From Pseudomonas syringae (lineage in GTDB: Bacteria; Pseudomonadota; Gammaproteobacteria; Pseudomonadales; Pseudomonadaceae): a stretch of DNA of 64,000 nucleotides. The stretch spans positions 1 through 64,000 of the forward strand of contig NZ_JPQU01000078.1 of NCBI RefSeq assembly GCF_000737245.1. The letters run 5' to 3'. The notes beneath the pieces are model-generated. The model searched no databases, was not told where the DNA came from, and saw only the letters and a program-made list of their open reading frames with translations. The position numbers and the translations under genes were made by a program. Below, piece after piece: positions 23,751 through 33,617 of the stretch (its first letter is position 1; each line of letters begins with the position of its first letter).

Positions 23751-23902
23751 ATGGATAGAGGTGAATTAGTTTTAAATTAATATTATTAAAATCAACAGGT
23801 TAACTGATAACAATTCGCTTTATTGGTTTATTACACCAAAGTTATATAGTCACAAGATACGACGCATAAAAACCCACAAAACCATCTGAATTAACACTAT
23901 CT
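23751..23902. other. AT-rich non-coding stretch upstream of the collagen-like gene
   Basis: This part of the gap between pbpC and the collagen-like gene is strikingly rich in A and T (TTTTAAATTAATATTATTAA near 23770). No open frame of note is seen. It probably holds upstream activating or silencer-binding sequence for the minus-strand gene; that is an inference. Confidence 0.5.
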
Positions 23903-23992
23903 CTGTAGGAGCGCGCTTGCCCGCGATTGGGCCTACAAGCGACATATCTATCAACTGGACGGACGCTATCGCGGGCAAGCGCGCTCCTACAG
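23903..23992. repeat. REPIN
   Basis: CTGTAGGAGCGCGCTTGCCCGCGA faces TCGCGGGCAAGCGCGCTCCTACAG, a perfect pair just downstream of the pbpC stop. Confidence 0.9.
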
Positions 23993-24004
23993 ATATCGGA
24001 TGTA

Positions 24005-26482
24005 TTAATCCACCACCTCGAAAACCAGCCGGGCAGTCTGGCCGCTTTCATCGAGCACACTGAGTTCTACTCGACCCAATCGGCTCAGGGTCGGGTTAAA
24101 AGTGTCCTGGCTCTGAGTGTCGGCCATGGGCACACCGTCGATGAACCACCAGCGCCGACCCGAGCCACCCAGCGCCGAAAGCTTCAGGCGCAACGCCTGA
24201 CGGCTGCCCGCCGGCAAGCGCAGGTGATCGCCTTCGCGCACGCCGACGATCGATAACGGCGTGGCGAGACTCAAGCCTTGCGGCGGGCAATCAGGATCAA
24301 TCGGCGGCAAGCGCGCTTCCCGGCGTTCGCTACGCAACAGCCAAGGCTCCAATGGCGCAGGCCACAAGGCGATGTCCCGAGCCTGCGCACCCAGGCAGTG
24401 GGAGGCAACGCGCAGACCTTTTTCATTGACCCAGATTTTCTCCAGCAATCCCAAGCCCAGCGGCTGATCCAGGGCCTGCAAAGTCGGCGGTGTGGTGCCG
24501 TCCAGCGTCCAGGCAAACCGTTGCCGACGGCAGTTGGGATCGCTCTTGCTCATGGGCTGCCCCAGCGGCCAACAAATCGCAGCGACGCCCACGTTGCCCG
24601 GCACCGGTTGGATAGGAGCGGCGATGCCCCGCTGGCTGTCGCGGTTGGCCAACACATCGTGAACCTGCAGCATCAGCGGCGCGGCCGACGCCAGCCCGAA
24701 CTGGCCCGGCACCGGCGTGCCATCGGGGCGGCCAATCCACACTCCCACCAGAAAACGCGGCCCGACACCTATCGCCCAGGCGTCGCGAAACCCATAACTG
24801 GTGCCGGTTTTCCAGGCCAGTTGCGGACGCTGCACCAGCTCGGCATGGGGATCGAGATCGGGCCGTGACTGGCCACTGAGGATCTTGCGAATGATCCACG
24901 CCGCGCCGGGTGACATCATATGCCGGTCACGCAACGGTGCATCCGGTTGCAAGCGAATATCGGCACTACGCCCGCCACGGGCAAAGGCGCTGTAACCGCC
25001 CACCAGTTCATCCAGGCGACTGCCGACGCCACCCAGAATCATCGCCAGATTGGGTTCGGCCAACGGCGGCAATGTCAGCGGCACACCGCCGTTGCGTAGT
25101 TCGGCGGCAAAGCGTTTCGGCCCGTAGGCTTCCAGCAGTTGTACGGCAGGCAGATTGAGGGACATCGACAATGCTGAACTGGCCGCCACTGCGCCGCTGA
25201 AACCTGCGGCAAAATTGCCCGGCCGATAGTCGCCATAACGACGGGGTACATCCTGCATCAGCGATTCGGAATGGATCAGCCCGGCATCCATCGACAACCC
25301 ATACAGAAAAGGCTTGAGGGTCGAACCCGGTGAGCGCAGCGCGCTGATCATATCCACGTGGCCGAAGCGCTTGGCGTCGTTGATATCAACCGACCCGACA
25401 TAAGCTCGCACCGCCATGTTCTGCGCCTCGACCACCAGAATTGCGGCCGATGTACGCTCCGGCAGGCGCGCCCGCCAACCCAGCAGCAAGTCTTCAAGAC
25501 GCCGCTGTAAACCGGCATCCAGCGTGGTGCGAATCAACGGTGGGCTGTCGGGCCGATTCAGGCGACGAGCCAGCAACGGCGCAAGGCTGGGTTCCTGACG
25601 CGGCGCCAGCAAAAGGGGTTCTTCCAGTGCCTCATTCACAGCGATTTGCGGCCAGACCTGAAACTCGGCCAGACGCCTGAGCACCTTGTCTCGGGCCGCT
25701 TGTGCACGTTGCGGATGACGATCAGGACGCAAGCGGCTCGGCGCCTGCGGAAGGACGGCCAGCAACGCAGCTTCGGCACGGGTCAATTGCTGGGGTGACT
25801 TGCCGAGGTACGCCCAACTCGCCGCCGCCACGCCCTGCAACGTCCCGCCAAAGGGCGCACGGTTAAGGTAAATGGCGAGAATTTCATCCTTGGACAGATG
25901 CCATTCCAGCTGCAAGGTCCGCCACAGCTGTCGGGCTTTGCCGTGCAACGTTCGCGAATGCGGATCAAGCAGCCGCGCGACTTGCATCGACAAGGTACTG
26001 CCCCCGGAAATCACTCGCGCTCCACTGAGGTTTTGCCAGCTTGCTCGCACCAATGACAGGGGATTCACGCCAGGATGGCTATAGAACCAGCGATCTTCGT
26101 AGGTCAGCAGCGCCTCAATGTAATACGGCGAAACCTGGGCGCTGGAAACCGGATAGCGCCACACGCCATTGGCATCGGCAAACCGCCACAACGGCGTGCC
26201 ATCCTCGGCCAGCACTACCCGGGCCAGATCATCTTTGGGTAACGGCAGCGGCCATAGGCGGTCGGCGAGCCAGAGCAGGGTGATGAGCAATAACATACCG
26301 GCGACAAGCCAGCGGCAAATGCGGTACAGCTTTTGTGGGAGCGAGCTTGCTCGCGAAAGGGCCGGTATATACAAAGAAATTTCCCCAGCCGAATCACCGC
26401 CTTCGCGAGCAAGCTCGGCTCCCACAGGTTCGTTGGTAGCAGTTGAACGCTTGCAGAACCGTGACAATTTTCCCGGTCTCAA
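24005..26482 (-). CDS. pbpC: Penicillin-binding protein 1C
   Basis: A bifunctional peptidoglycan synthase of about 760 residues in its conserved part. The glycosyltransferase domain shows ALLTYEDRWFYSHPGVN and RVISGGSTLSMQVARLL. The transpeptidase shows the SxxK box GSTLKPF, SxN in SMSLNLPAVQ and KTG in AWKTGTSYGFRDAW. A C-terminal PBP1C domain follows. The match to E. coli PbpC is close throughout. The start is unresolved: the open frame runs to TTG 26482 but includes about 30 residues encoded by a REPIN (26334-26427). The first ATG inside is 26296, which would trim the basic flank of the membrane helix. As in E. coli, an alpha-2-macroglobulin gene lies upstream on the same strand. Confidence 0.9.
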   Translation of the reverse strand: MRPGKLSRFCKRSTATNEPVGAELAREGGDSAGEISLYIPALSRASSLPQKLYRICRWLVAGMLLLITLLWLADRLWPLPLPKDDLARVVLAEDGTPLWRFADANGVWRYPVSSAQVSPYYIEALLTYEDRWFYSHPGVNPLSLVRASWQNLSGARVISGGSTLSMQVARLLDPHSRTLHGKARQLWRTLQLEWHLSKDEILAIYLNRAPFGGTLQGVAAASWAYLGKSPQQLTRAEAALLAVLPQAPSRLRPDRHPQRAQAARDKVLRRLAEFQVWPQIAVNEALEEPLLLAPRQEPSLAPLLARRLNRPDSPPLIRTTLDAGLQRRLEDLLLGWRARLPERTSAAILVVEAQNMAVRAYVGSVDINDAKRFGHVDMISALRSPGSTLKPFLYGLSMDAGLIHSESLMQDVPRRYGDYRPGNFAAGFSGAVAASSALSMSLNLPAVQLLEAYGPKRFAAELRNGGVPLTLPPLAEPNLAMILGGVGSRLDELVGGYSAFARGGRSADIRLQPDAPLRDRHMMSPGAAWIIRKILSGQSRPDLDPHAELVQRPQLAWKTGTSYGFRDAWAIGVGPRFLVGVWIGRPDGTPVPGQFGLASAAPLMLQVHDVLANRDSQRGIAAPIQPVPGNVGVAAICWPLGQPMSKSDPNCRRQRFAWTLDGTTPPTLQALDQPLGLGLLEKIWVNEKGLRVASHCLGAQARDIALWPAPLEPWLLRSERREARLPPIDPDCPPQGLSLATPLSIVGVREGDHLRLPAGSRQALRLKLSALGGSGRRWWFIDGVPMADTQSQDTFNPTLSRLGRVELSVLDESGQTARLVFEVVD
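26334..26427. repeat. REPIN overlapping the 5' end of pbpC
   Basis: TGTGGGAGCGAGCTTGCTCGCGAA faces TTCGCGAGCAAGCTCGGCTCCCACA. It lies between the only long upstream start (TTG 26482) and the membrane helix of PbpC. The frame through it stays open. Confidence 0.88.
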
Positions 26483-26577
26483 GGCGAAACGCCTTTACAC
26501 TCCACGGAACTCGCCGCGCGAACCGATAGCCAAAGCGAACAGTTGCCTTTTTTCATGACCCTGATCAGGACGCACAT

Positions 26578-26871
26578 ATGCAGGTAGAAAGCTTTTTTGG
26601 ATGGTTGGGCCAGGCGCTTGGCGCGATGATTCGGTTCATCGTCGACAGCCTGGATTGGTTGTTCGATATCTTCGCTCATGCCGGCGGCAATTTCGTCGAG
26701 GGTCTGTCGCGCACGCTGGGCATGGACACCTCGCTGATCAGCATCGGTGCACTGATCGTCGGGCTGCTGTTTCTATACTCCGCCATCCGCGCCTTCATGC
26801 GTGCCTCGATCATCATGGGCATCATCTGGCTGATTCTGGGCTTGTGGTTGCTGAGCTGGATTATTCACTAG
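26578..26871 (+). CDS. Small membrane protein, unrecognised
   Basis: A 97-residue protein. Its first half is amphipathic and aromatic (VESFFGWLGQALGAMIRFIV). Its second half has two hydrophobic helices (ISIGALIVGLLFLYSAI and IIMGIIWLILGLWLLSWII), so it is an inner-membrane protein. I do not recognise the family. It sits between pbpC and the alpha-2-macroglobulin gene but on the opposite strand, and is followed by a REPIN. The sequence GGACGCACAT before the ATG is a poor ribosome-binding site. Codon pattern and hydrophobicity support a real gene. Confidence 0.65.
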   Translation: MQVESFFGWLGQALGAMIRFIVDSLDWLFDIFAHAGGNFVEGLSRTLGMDTSLISIGALIVGLLFLYSAIRAFMRASIIMGIIWLILGLWLLSWIIH

Positions 26872-26883
26872 ACGCCACCATCG

Positions 26884-26971
26884 GTAGGAGCGCGCTTGCC
26901 CGCGATGGCGGTGGGTCAGACCACAAATCAATCGATTGATCTGACGCCATCGCGGGCAAGCGCGCTCCTAC
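26884..26971. repeat. REPIN
   Basis: GTAGGAGCGCGCTTGCCCGCGATGGCG faces CGCCATCGCGGGCAAGCGCGCTCCTAC between two convergent genes. Confidence 0.9.
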
Positions 26972-26983
26972 GGGATTTGAGTC

Positions 26984-29900
26984 TTACTTACCCTTCACCA
27001 CCATCTGCGCAGCCGCTTCACCCAGCGCCTGCCAGTTCGGCCGGTACATAGACTCAACTTGCGGCGGCGGTACGCGATAGATCCCGGGCGTCACGGCGCG
27101 AGCCAGATACAGCAAGTGGACTGTGTTGTAGCCATTCAGATCCAGCGCTGCTACGTAGCGATCACCGCGATACTCCTGATGCTTGATCCCGGCGTTCTCC
27201 ATGGAGACGCGCCACTCTTTGACTGAATCGCTGGCATCTTGCAGGCTCGCAGCGCTCTGGGCCAGGTTCTGGTTTTCCAACTCCAGACCTGCTGGCAACA
27301 GATCCACCACCAAAGCATCCGGCACCCGCTGCTGAGCTTTGACTTCGATGTGAACCAGCAACAATTGCCCGCTTTTCAGCGCACCCAGCTGTGCCGGTTC
27401 GCCATCAAGGCTCAGGTATTCGCGACGGATGCTGAGGTTTTCACCCCCGGCGGCTGGCGGCTGGGTCGGATAACCCGAGATCGTCAGTTGCTGATACAAG
27501 GTCTCGCCACCCTGATTTTGCAGGGTCAACGGCGACGCCAGTAGCGGGCCGTCGAGTTTGAGGCCCGGTTGCTCGTTGCTGAGATCGCGACTTTGCGAAC
27601 CGGCACTCAGGGTCGCCGCCCATTTGCTTTCAGGTTTACCCAGCAAGCCTCGGCCTGCCAGGAACAGCGCGTTACGCTCCTGAGTGGACAGATAACGACT
27701 CGCCGCGACTTCATCCGCCAAGGCAAACAGGCGTTGATCGCGTTGGTCCGCCGCCAGGTTATTTTCTTCCAGCAGTGACAGGATCAACGCCTGATCACGC
27801 AACGGACTGCCGTAATCGGCCAGCCATTCATTGCCCTTGCGACTGGCCGCCAACCCGGCCTGCATGGCCTGATCCGCTTTTGGTTTGTCACCCATTTTTT
27901 CCAGTGCCACCGACAGCTGCACCAAGGGCAGGCCTGAACGCGCATCGGTACGACGATCAAACAGGCTGCGCAACGCACCCAGCGGCGCCTGCTGACTGCG
28001 AGACAGTACCAACCCGGCATAAGCCTGGACCGCAAAGCGGGTGTGCTCGGCGTTCTGGCTGTAGCTGACTTCCACCAGATTGTGCTCTTGCAGATATCGC
28101 AGCAGACGCTCGTTGGCTTTCTTCAGGGCGTCCGGTGGTACGGCAAAGCCTTGATCCCGAGCGCGCAGCAGGAAGTCGGTGACGTAAGCGGTCAGCCAAT
28201 ATTCTTCCTCGCCATCGGCATTCCACAGGCCGAAGCTGCCGTTATGGCGTTGCATGCCCAGCAGACGCTCGATACCCAGTTCAACCTTGCGCTTGCGCAC
28301 GGCATCGGTTTCGCCCTTGATGCCCAGCCGCTTGAGGGTCGTTGCGTCCGCATAGAGTGACGGATAGAGACCGCTGGCGGTCTGTTCCAGACAGCCATAG
28401 GGGTAGGCTTCCAGTGCGCGGATCTGCTCGCCAAGATTCAGCGGCGGACGGCTGGATACCGACAGCATGGCCTCCCGCCCCGCAGGTTCGAACGCATCGA
28501 GTGCGCCTTCCGGCAGGCTCCACAGCTGGTCATTTAGCGCCGCGCGGTAGTGTTTGAGAATCGCCGGATAAGCCGGACGCACCCCAATAGTCCATTCGCG
28601 AGAGAACGGCGGCAGGCTCTCGCCCGGCAACACCAGCCCCTGCACCACGACCTTGAACTTGCCCTGCCCCAGACCGCCCAGCGCCCGCACCGGAATGCGC
28701 AACGTGGTGCGCTGGCCCTGAGCCAGTTGCACGGTCTGATTGAGCTCGCCGTTGGCCATATTCAACTGGCCGTCGGCACTGGCCTGAACAGTCAGCTTCT
28801 GAGCTGCGCCGGACAGGTTCGACAGGTCCAGCGCCACCGTGGTCTGGTCGCCACCGGCCAGGAAGCGCGGCGCGGACAGCTCGGCAATGATCGGCGCAGC
28901 GACCACGGTTTTGGCTTCAGCCATGCCATAGCGCTCGCCGGTCCAGGCCTGGGCCATGATGCGCAGCTCGCCGTTGAAGTCCGGGATGTCGACACTCACT
29001 TCACCTTCGCCCTGCTCGTTCAGTGTCACCGGCGCGCTTTGCAGGGCAACGATGGTTACTGACGTGTCGGGCCGCTTGCCGCCTTTGGCCAGGGCATCGC
29101 CACCGAAAGCCAGGGTTGCCAGACGATTACGACCGGCCTCGATGAGCTGCCCGTAGACGTCCAGTTGGTCAGCGCCATATTGCTTGCGCCCGAACAGGCT
29201 GGCGAACGGGTCCGGCGTGGCGTAGCGAGTGATATTGAGAATGCCCACATCGACTGCCGACACCAGCACATGCGCTTCTTTGGGCGCACTGCCGTCGGCG
29301 TTTTTCGCGGCAACCTTGAGCTTCAATGGTTGCTTGGGACGCATCTTCTCCGGTGCCGTCACGGTCAGCGCCAGTTTGCGTGGTGATCGATCCAGTGGCA
29401 GATGCAGCACGCCAACGGCACGTTTCGGCGTGATGTTGGCCTTGCGCTCGCCGGGACGAATCACCAACGCGCTGACGTACAGATCATGGCGTGCCCACTT
29501 TTTATCCAGCGGTATGTCGAAGGTTTTGCCCTCTGCCGGGACGTCTATTTCCTGCCACCACAGGGGGCCTTCACTGGACTCGACCAGCAGATAACCCTTG
29601 CCGGCAGAAGGCGGTGTCACGGTGACTTTCGCCGTGTCACCGTCGTTGTAGCCAGGTTTATCCAGCGCCAGCTTGACCTGATCAGGCCGCACTGCGCCGC
29701 CGTCCGCATTGTCCTGCCAGCGATAGCCCGCCCAGAAACGCATGCTGCTGATCAGACCGGTTTTCGGGTCTTCGACTTCAACGCGGTATGGGCCCCACTC
29801 CACCGGGAAGCTGACCTTGGCGGTCGCCCCCTGTTTGATGTTGATGGTGGACTCCTCGAGGTTGAGGAATTTTTCGTTGAAGTGATAGCTCCAGCCATCG

Positions 29901-31939
29901 CTGTCCGAGTAGTTCCAGTAGTAGTCACGACGCTCGCGCACCAATCGCACCTTGAGGTTGTCGGCGGCCAGCTTGTTACCGGCATAGTCGGCGACCAGCA
30001 CCTCGAACTCCACCGGGCCGTCGCCATCGGTTTGCGGCATGCCGTCGGCTTCATCGTCATACTCGTCGCCATTGTTCTGCTTGCCGCCAAACAACGGGCG
30101 CAGGCCCGGCATCTGCGCGGCAGGCCAGACCGGCTGCACCACACGCCGGGTGATCGCCCGACCACCAGACTCTTGCAGGCTGGCTTGCAGAATCAGCTGC
30201 ACGGGGGATTTGACTTTCGACCACTGGCTTTCCAGATCCAGACTCAGCAGGCCTTTTTCGTCCAGGGTGCTGGCGTCGTACTCCAGGTCCTGCTTGAGCT
30301 CCTGCTCGGTGATCGAACCGAACTGATAACCCGGCAGCCCCGGCACCGCCTCACGCAGCGGCCGCACATAAAGCAGATTCAGCAGGCTATTACCCGACGC
30401 CGGTGCGCCATACAGGTAACGACCGGATATTTCGAACACGGCGTTATCAGCAGGGGCAATCGGTGTGTCACTGCCTTTGACTTCCAGCGCCAGGCGCTCG
30501 GGCAGGAAGTCCTCGACCTGAAACTCGTAGAGCTGAGGCTTACCGTCGCCGAGGTCGAAGACCAATTGCCAGCGACCGGTCGGCGCTTCTTCGGCCAGTT
30601 GCAGCTGATATTGATAGAGGCCGGACGTGTCCGCCTCCCAGACAAACTTGCGACTGACCTGCTCGTCCGGACGACGCACCTCAACGGTGATCGGCTGTGG
30701 TTTCACGTCCTTGCCGTCGTTGTCGCGCAACAAGCCATTGAGCAATACGGTTTCACCGGGACGATAAAGATCGCGCGGGCCGAAAATGAAGAATTGCAGC
30801 GGATGAGCCTTGGGCCCGGTGATGTCGAACTCGGCCAGATCCAGCGCTGAACTGTCCAGGCGCAGCATGCTGGTCTGTTCGTCCTTGTGCGCCAGTACCA
30901 CCGCAGCCTTGGCCGTCAACGGCAGCTCGGCGTGGCCTGCATTGTCGGTTTTGGCCTGGCCGATCACTTTGCCTTCGTTGTCGTACAGTTCCAGCTCGAC
31001 ACCACTCAGGGCTTTACCGCCCTCCAGCGCTTGGGTGAATGCGTCCAGCCGGTTGGCGTAGCGGTGCACCGAAAGACCGATATCGCTCAAGGTGAATATC
31101 GTCGCCGGATTGGCGTAAGAATAAGTGCCTGAAGCCCGCATCACCGCCAGATAAACGCCCGGTTGTTGCAGGGCCTTGATCCCGGCAATCGGCAGCAGCA
31201 GTGTTTCCCGGGTGTTGCGGGCCGGGTTCAGGTCGAAACGTCCTTCGTAGACCAGCTCGGCACGGCTGAGCAGTTCGTTGGACTCGTAGTATTCAAGACT
31301 CGAAGCCCCCCGCCAGCTGCTGAGAAACGAAGGCAGGGCGTCGGTCTTGATCCGGAAGAACTCGACGTTGACCTTGTCTACGTTCAGCGCAATCACCGGC
31401 AAGCCTTCAGCCAGACGGGTGGGCAGCAGGCTGCCACGACTGGCGAAACCGACAGTGGCTTTGAGGTCGGCAGTTTCCAGACGGCTGATGAACTCGGCTG
31501 CAAGCTTCGCCTTGTTGACCGCCAGCAGACCGGCATCAACGGTGAGTACCAGTTTGCGCTGCGGCTCAAGATGACGCAGGCGCAGCTCCATCAGGTTGTC
31601 GGAGAGCTCCCACGCGCCATCGACCTTGCCGTTCTTGCTGTCGACCAGATGCAGTTTTTCCGCGAATTTCTGCTCAGGATCCAGCGGGATCGAGAAGCTC
31701 ACCGATAAGGTGCTCGCCCCATCGACCTGGATTTCCGAGACATCGACCACCGTCAGGTCACGCCCGGCATAACGTTTGCTCAACTCGGGAAGGTCCACCG
31801 CCGGTTTGGGCTTGCCCGACTCCACCGCTGCGGACTGCACAACCGGTGCTGATGCCGATGCAGGTTTGTCGGAAGTGGAGGAATCGCAGGCGCTCAACAG
31901 CGCGAGCGCGCAGGCCAGAAACAATCCTTTGCTAAACAT
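26984..31939 (-). CDS. Alpha-2-macroglobulin family lipoprotein (YfhM-like)
   Basis: A 1651-residue periplasmic lipoprotein: signal MFSKGLFLACALALLSAC with lipobox Cys18. It has the modular MG-domain build of bacterial alpha-2-macroglobulins, the MG2-type segment YRPGETVLLNGLLRD, and the intact thioester motif CLEQ in YPYGCLEQTASGLYPS about three quarters along. The thioester is used to trap proteases covalently after bait cleavage. In E. coli YfhM is encoded with PbpC and is thought to guard the periplasm when the wall or outer membrane is breached. The same pairing is kept here. Length and thioester both match the YfhM class. Confidence 0.92.
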   Translation of the reverse strand: MFSKGLFLACALALLSACDSSTSDKPASASAPVVQSAAVESGKPKPAVDLPELSKRYAGRDLTVVDVSEIQVDGASTLSVSFSIPLDPEQKFAEKLHLVDSKNGKVDGAWELSDNLMELRLRHLEPQRKLVLTVDAGLLAVNKAKLAAEFISRLETADLKATVGFASRGSLLPTRLAEGLPVIALNVDKVNVEFFRIKTDALPSFLSSWRGASSLEYYESNELLSRAELVYEGRFDLNPARNTRETLLLPIAGIKALQQPGVYLAVMRASGTYSYANPATIFTLSDIGLSVHRYANRLDAFTQALEGGKALSGVELELYDNEGKVIGQAKTDNAGHAELPLTAKAAVVLAHKDEQTSMLRLDSSALDLAEFDITGPKAHPLQFFIFGPRDLYRPGETVLLNGLLRDNDGKDVKPQPITVEVRRPDEQVSRKFVWEADTSGLYQYQLQLAEEAPTGRWQLVFDLGDGKPQLYEFQVEDFLPERLALEVKGSDTPIAPADNAVFEISGRYLYGAPASGNSLLNLLYVRPLREAVPGLPGYQFGSITEQELKQDLEYDASTLDEKGLLSLDLESQWSKVKSPVQLILQASLQESGGRAITRRVVQPVWPAAQMPGLRPLFGGKQNNGDEYDDEADGMPQTDGDGPVEFEVLVADYAGNKLAADNLKVRLVRERRDYYWNYSDSDGWSYHFNEKFLNLEESTINIKQGATAKVSFPVEWGPYRVEVEDPKTGLISSMRFWAGYRWQDNADGGAVRPDQVKLALDKPGYNDGDTAKVTVTPPSAGKGYLLVESSEGPLWWQEIDVPAEGKTFDIPLDKKWARHDLYVSALVIRPGERKANITPKRAVGVLHLPLDRSPRKLALTVTAPEKMRPKQPLKLKVAAKNADGSAPKEAHVLVSAVDVGILNITRYATPDPFASLFGRKQYGADQLDVYGQLIEAGRNRLATLAFGGDALAKGGKRPDTSVTIVALQSAPVTLNEQGEGEVSVDIPDFNGELRIMAQAWTGERYGMAEAKTVVAAPIIAELSAPRFLAGGDQTTVALDLSNLSGAAQKLTVQASADGQLNMANGELNQTVQLAQGQRTTLRIPVRALGGLGQGKFKVVVQGLVLPGESLPPFSREWTIGVRPAYPAILKHYRAALNDQLWSLPEGALDAFEPAGREAMLSVSSRPPLNLGEQIRALEAYPYGCLEQTASGLYPSLYADATTLKRLGIKGETDAVRKRKVELGIERLLGMQRHNGSFGLWNADGEEEYWLTAYVTDFLLRARDQGFAVPPDALKKANERLLRYLQEHNLVEVSYSQNAEHTRFAVQAYAGLVLSRSQQAPLGALRSLFDRRTDARSGLPLVQLSVALEKMGDKPKADQAMQAGLAASRKGNEWLADYGSPLRDQALILSLLEENNLAADQRDQRLFALADEVAASRYLSTQERNALFLAGRGLLGKPESKWAATLSAGSQSRDLSNEQPGLKLDGPLLASPLTLQNQGGETLYQQLTISGYPTQPPAAGGENLSIRREYLSLDGEPAQLGALKSGQLLLVHIEVKAQQRVPDALVVDLLPAGLELENQNLAQSAASLQDASDSVKEWRVSMENAGIKHQEYRGDRYVAALDLNGYNTVHLLYLARAVTPGIYRVPPPQVESMYRPNWQALGEAAAQMVVKGK

Positions 31940-32090
31940 GGGGCACTCATTTGGCGACGGGTGAGATGGAGAGACTATATAGCAGCTACGTGACAGGGTA
32001 TGTCAGAGCGCGAAAATAGACCGTGAGTTTGAGACTTTGTTCTCAGGGGGTGTTGTAGGAGATGGCGGATAGATTTTGTGGGACGCGTCA

Positions 32091-32197
32091 CCTGTGGGAG
32101 CGAGGCTTGCCCGCGATAAGGCTGGACGCGATAGACCTGATATCTGTGGTGTCCCTATCGTCGGAATGCCGCCCAGACCAAGCACCGCCCCCACAGG
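32091..32197. repeat. Decayed REPIN with a foreign insert in its right arm
   Basis: CCTGTGGGAGCGAGGCTTGCCCGCGA is followed by a right arm broken by GTCGGAATGCCGCCCA (32160-32175), then AAGCACCGCCCCCACAGG. The rest of the gap 31940-32264 has no gene; the part next to 31940 should hold the promoter of the alpha-2-macroglobulin gene. Confidence 0.75.
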
Positions 32198-32264
32198 AAC
32201 CATGGCTCCAACGGGAAATCTCGGTCATCTAAGCCTACAATGCCCGCCTTGCCCGGGAGCCTTC

Positions 32265-33617
32265 ATGTCCACCTTGCTCAACGACTGGCGTCATCGCCCT
32301 ACCCATCAGCGGGTCTGGGCATTGGCAGCGCCGATGATTCTTTCCAATATCTCCGTACCACTGGTGGCGCTGGTCGACAGTGCGGTGATCGGCCACCTGC
32401 CCCATGCCCATCAGCTGGGCGCCGTAGCGGTGGGGTCAACCCTGTATACCTTCCTGGCCTGGGCCATGGGTTTTCTGCGGATGGGCACCACCGGGTTTGC
32501 TTCCCAGGCAGCGGGCCGCAATGACGGCGCTGCGCTGCGGCAGATTCTGCTGCAAGGTCTGCTGCTGGCAATGGGCCTGGCGTTGCTGCTGGGTGTGATC
32601 GGCCTGCCGTTCAGCCATCTTGCGCTGAGCATGATGCAACCGTCAGCCGACCTGGAGCAGCTCACCGGTGAGTTCTTCCATACCCGGCTGTTAGGACTGC
32701 CCGCGGCCCTGGCAGGCTATGCGTTGGTGGGCTGGTTTCTCGGCACCCAGAACGCTCGCGCCCCGCTGATCATCTTGCTGACCACCAACTTGATCAACAT
32801 CGCCTTGAACCTATGGTTCGTTCTGGGGCTGGACTGGGGCGTGGTGGGTTCAGCCCGTGCTTCGGTGATCGCGGAATGGACCGGCGCACTGCTGGGCCTT
32901 GCCTTGACCCGCAAGACCCTGCGCCTCTGGCCAGGCCACGTGGCATGGGCTGCTCTGAAACTGTGGCGCAACTGGCGACCCTTGCTGGCCGTGAATCGCG
33001 ACATATTCATTCGCAGCCTCGTGCTGCAATCAGTGTTTTTTCTGATCACAGTGCAAGGCGCCCGACTCGGAGATGCAACCGTTGCGGCTAACGCGTTGCT
33101 ACTCAATGGCCTGTTGATCACTGCCCATGCACTGGACGGTCTGGCACATGCGGTGGAAGCGTTGTGCGGGCATGCCATCGGCGCCCGGGACCGAAATGCC
33201 CTGCGTCGCTCGCTGACCGTAGCCGCAGGCTGGTCGCTGATCGCCAGTGCGGGGTTTGCGTTACTGTTCCTGTTGGCGGGGCACTGGTTTATCGCAATGC
33301 AGACCAACATCGTCGAGGTCAGGGAAACGGCGTTCATCTATTTGCCGTATCTCGCCGCATTGCCGCTGCTGGCGGTCTGGAGCTATTTGCTCGACGGCCT
33401 TTTCATCGGCGCGACGCGTGCCCGCGAAATGCGCGACACGATGCTGGTCAACCTGTTGCTCATCGCACCGTTTGCCTGGCTGCTCCACGACCTTGGCAAC
33501 CACGGCCTGTGGCTGACGCTGCTGACGTTCATGCTACTGCGCGGCCTGACACTTGGGTTCGTCACCTGGCGCTTGAGCAAAGCGGGTGCCTGGTTCAGCG
33601 GCCAGCCCGGGCATTAG
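32265..33617 (+). CDS. MATE family efflux transporter, DinF-like
   Basis: A 450-residue inner-membrane protein with about twelve hydrophobic helices. MATE features include RVWALAAPMILSNISVPLVALVDSAVIGHL at the start, AMGFLRMGTTGFASQAAG in the first half, and LDGLAHAVEALCGHAIGARD in the second. The pattern fits the DinF branch, which exports drugs or small metabolites using an ion gradient. The ATG at 32265 directly precedes the first helix region; the longer frame from 32076 is only translated REPIN sequence. It converges with and overlaps the vgrG end by four bases. Confidence 0.87.
   Translation: MSTLLNDWRHRPTHQRVWALAAPMILSNISVPLVALVDSAVIGHLPHAHQLGAVAVGSTLYTFLAWAMGFLRMGTTGFASQAAGRNDGAALRQILLQGLLLAMGLALLLGVIGLPFSHLALSMMQPSADLEQLTGEFFHTRLLGLPAALAGYALVGWFLGTQNARAPLIILLTTNLINIALNLWFVLGLDWGVVGSARASVIAEWTGALLGLALTRKTLRLWPGHVAWAALKLWRNWRPLLAVNRDIFIRSLVLQSVFFLITVQGARLGDATVAANALLLNGLLITAHALDGLAHAVEALCGHAIGARDRNALRRSLTVAAGWSLIASAGFALLFLLAGHWFIAMQTNIVEVRETAFIYLPYLAALPLLAVWSYLLDGLFIGATRAREMRDTMLVNLLLIAPFAWLLHDLGNHGLWLTLLTFMLLRGLTLGFVTWRLSKAGAWFSGQPGH

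Noticed and set aside
32076..32264. N-terminal extension of the MATE transporter
   Set aside because: Translated REPIN sequence; family N terminus matches ATG 32265.
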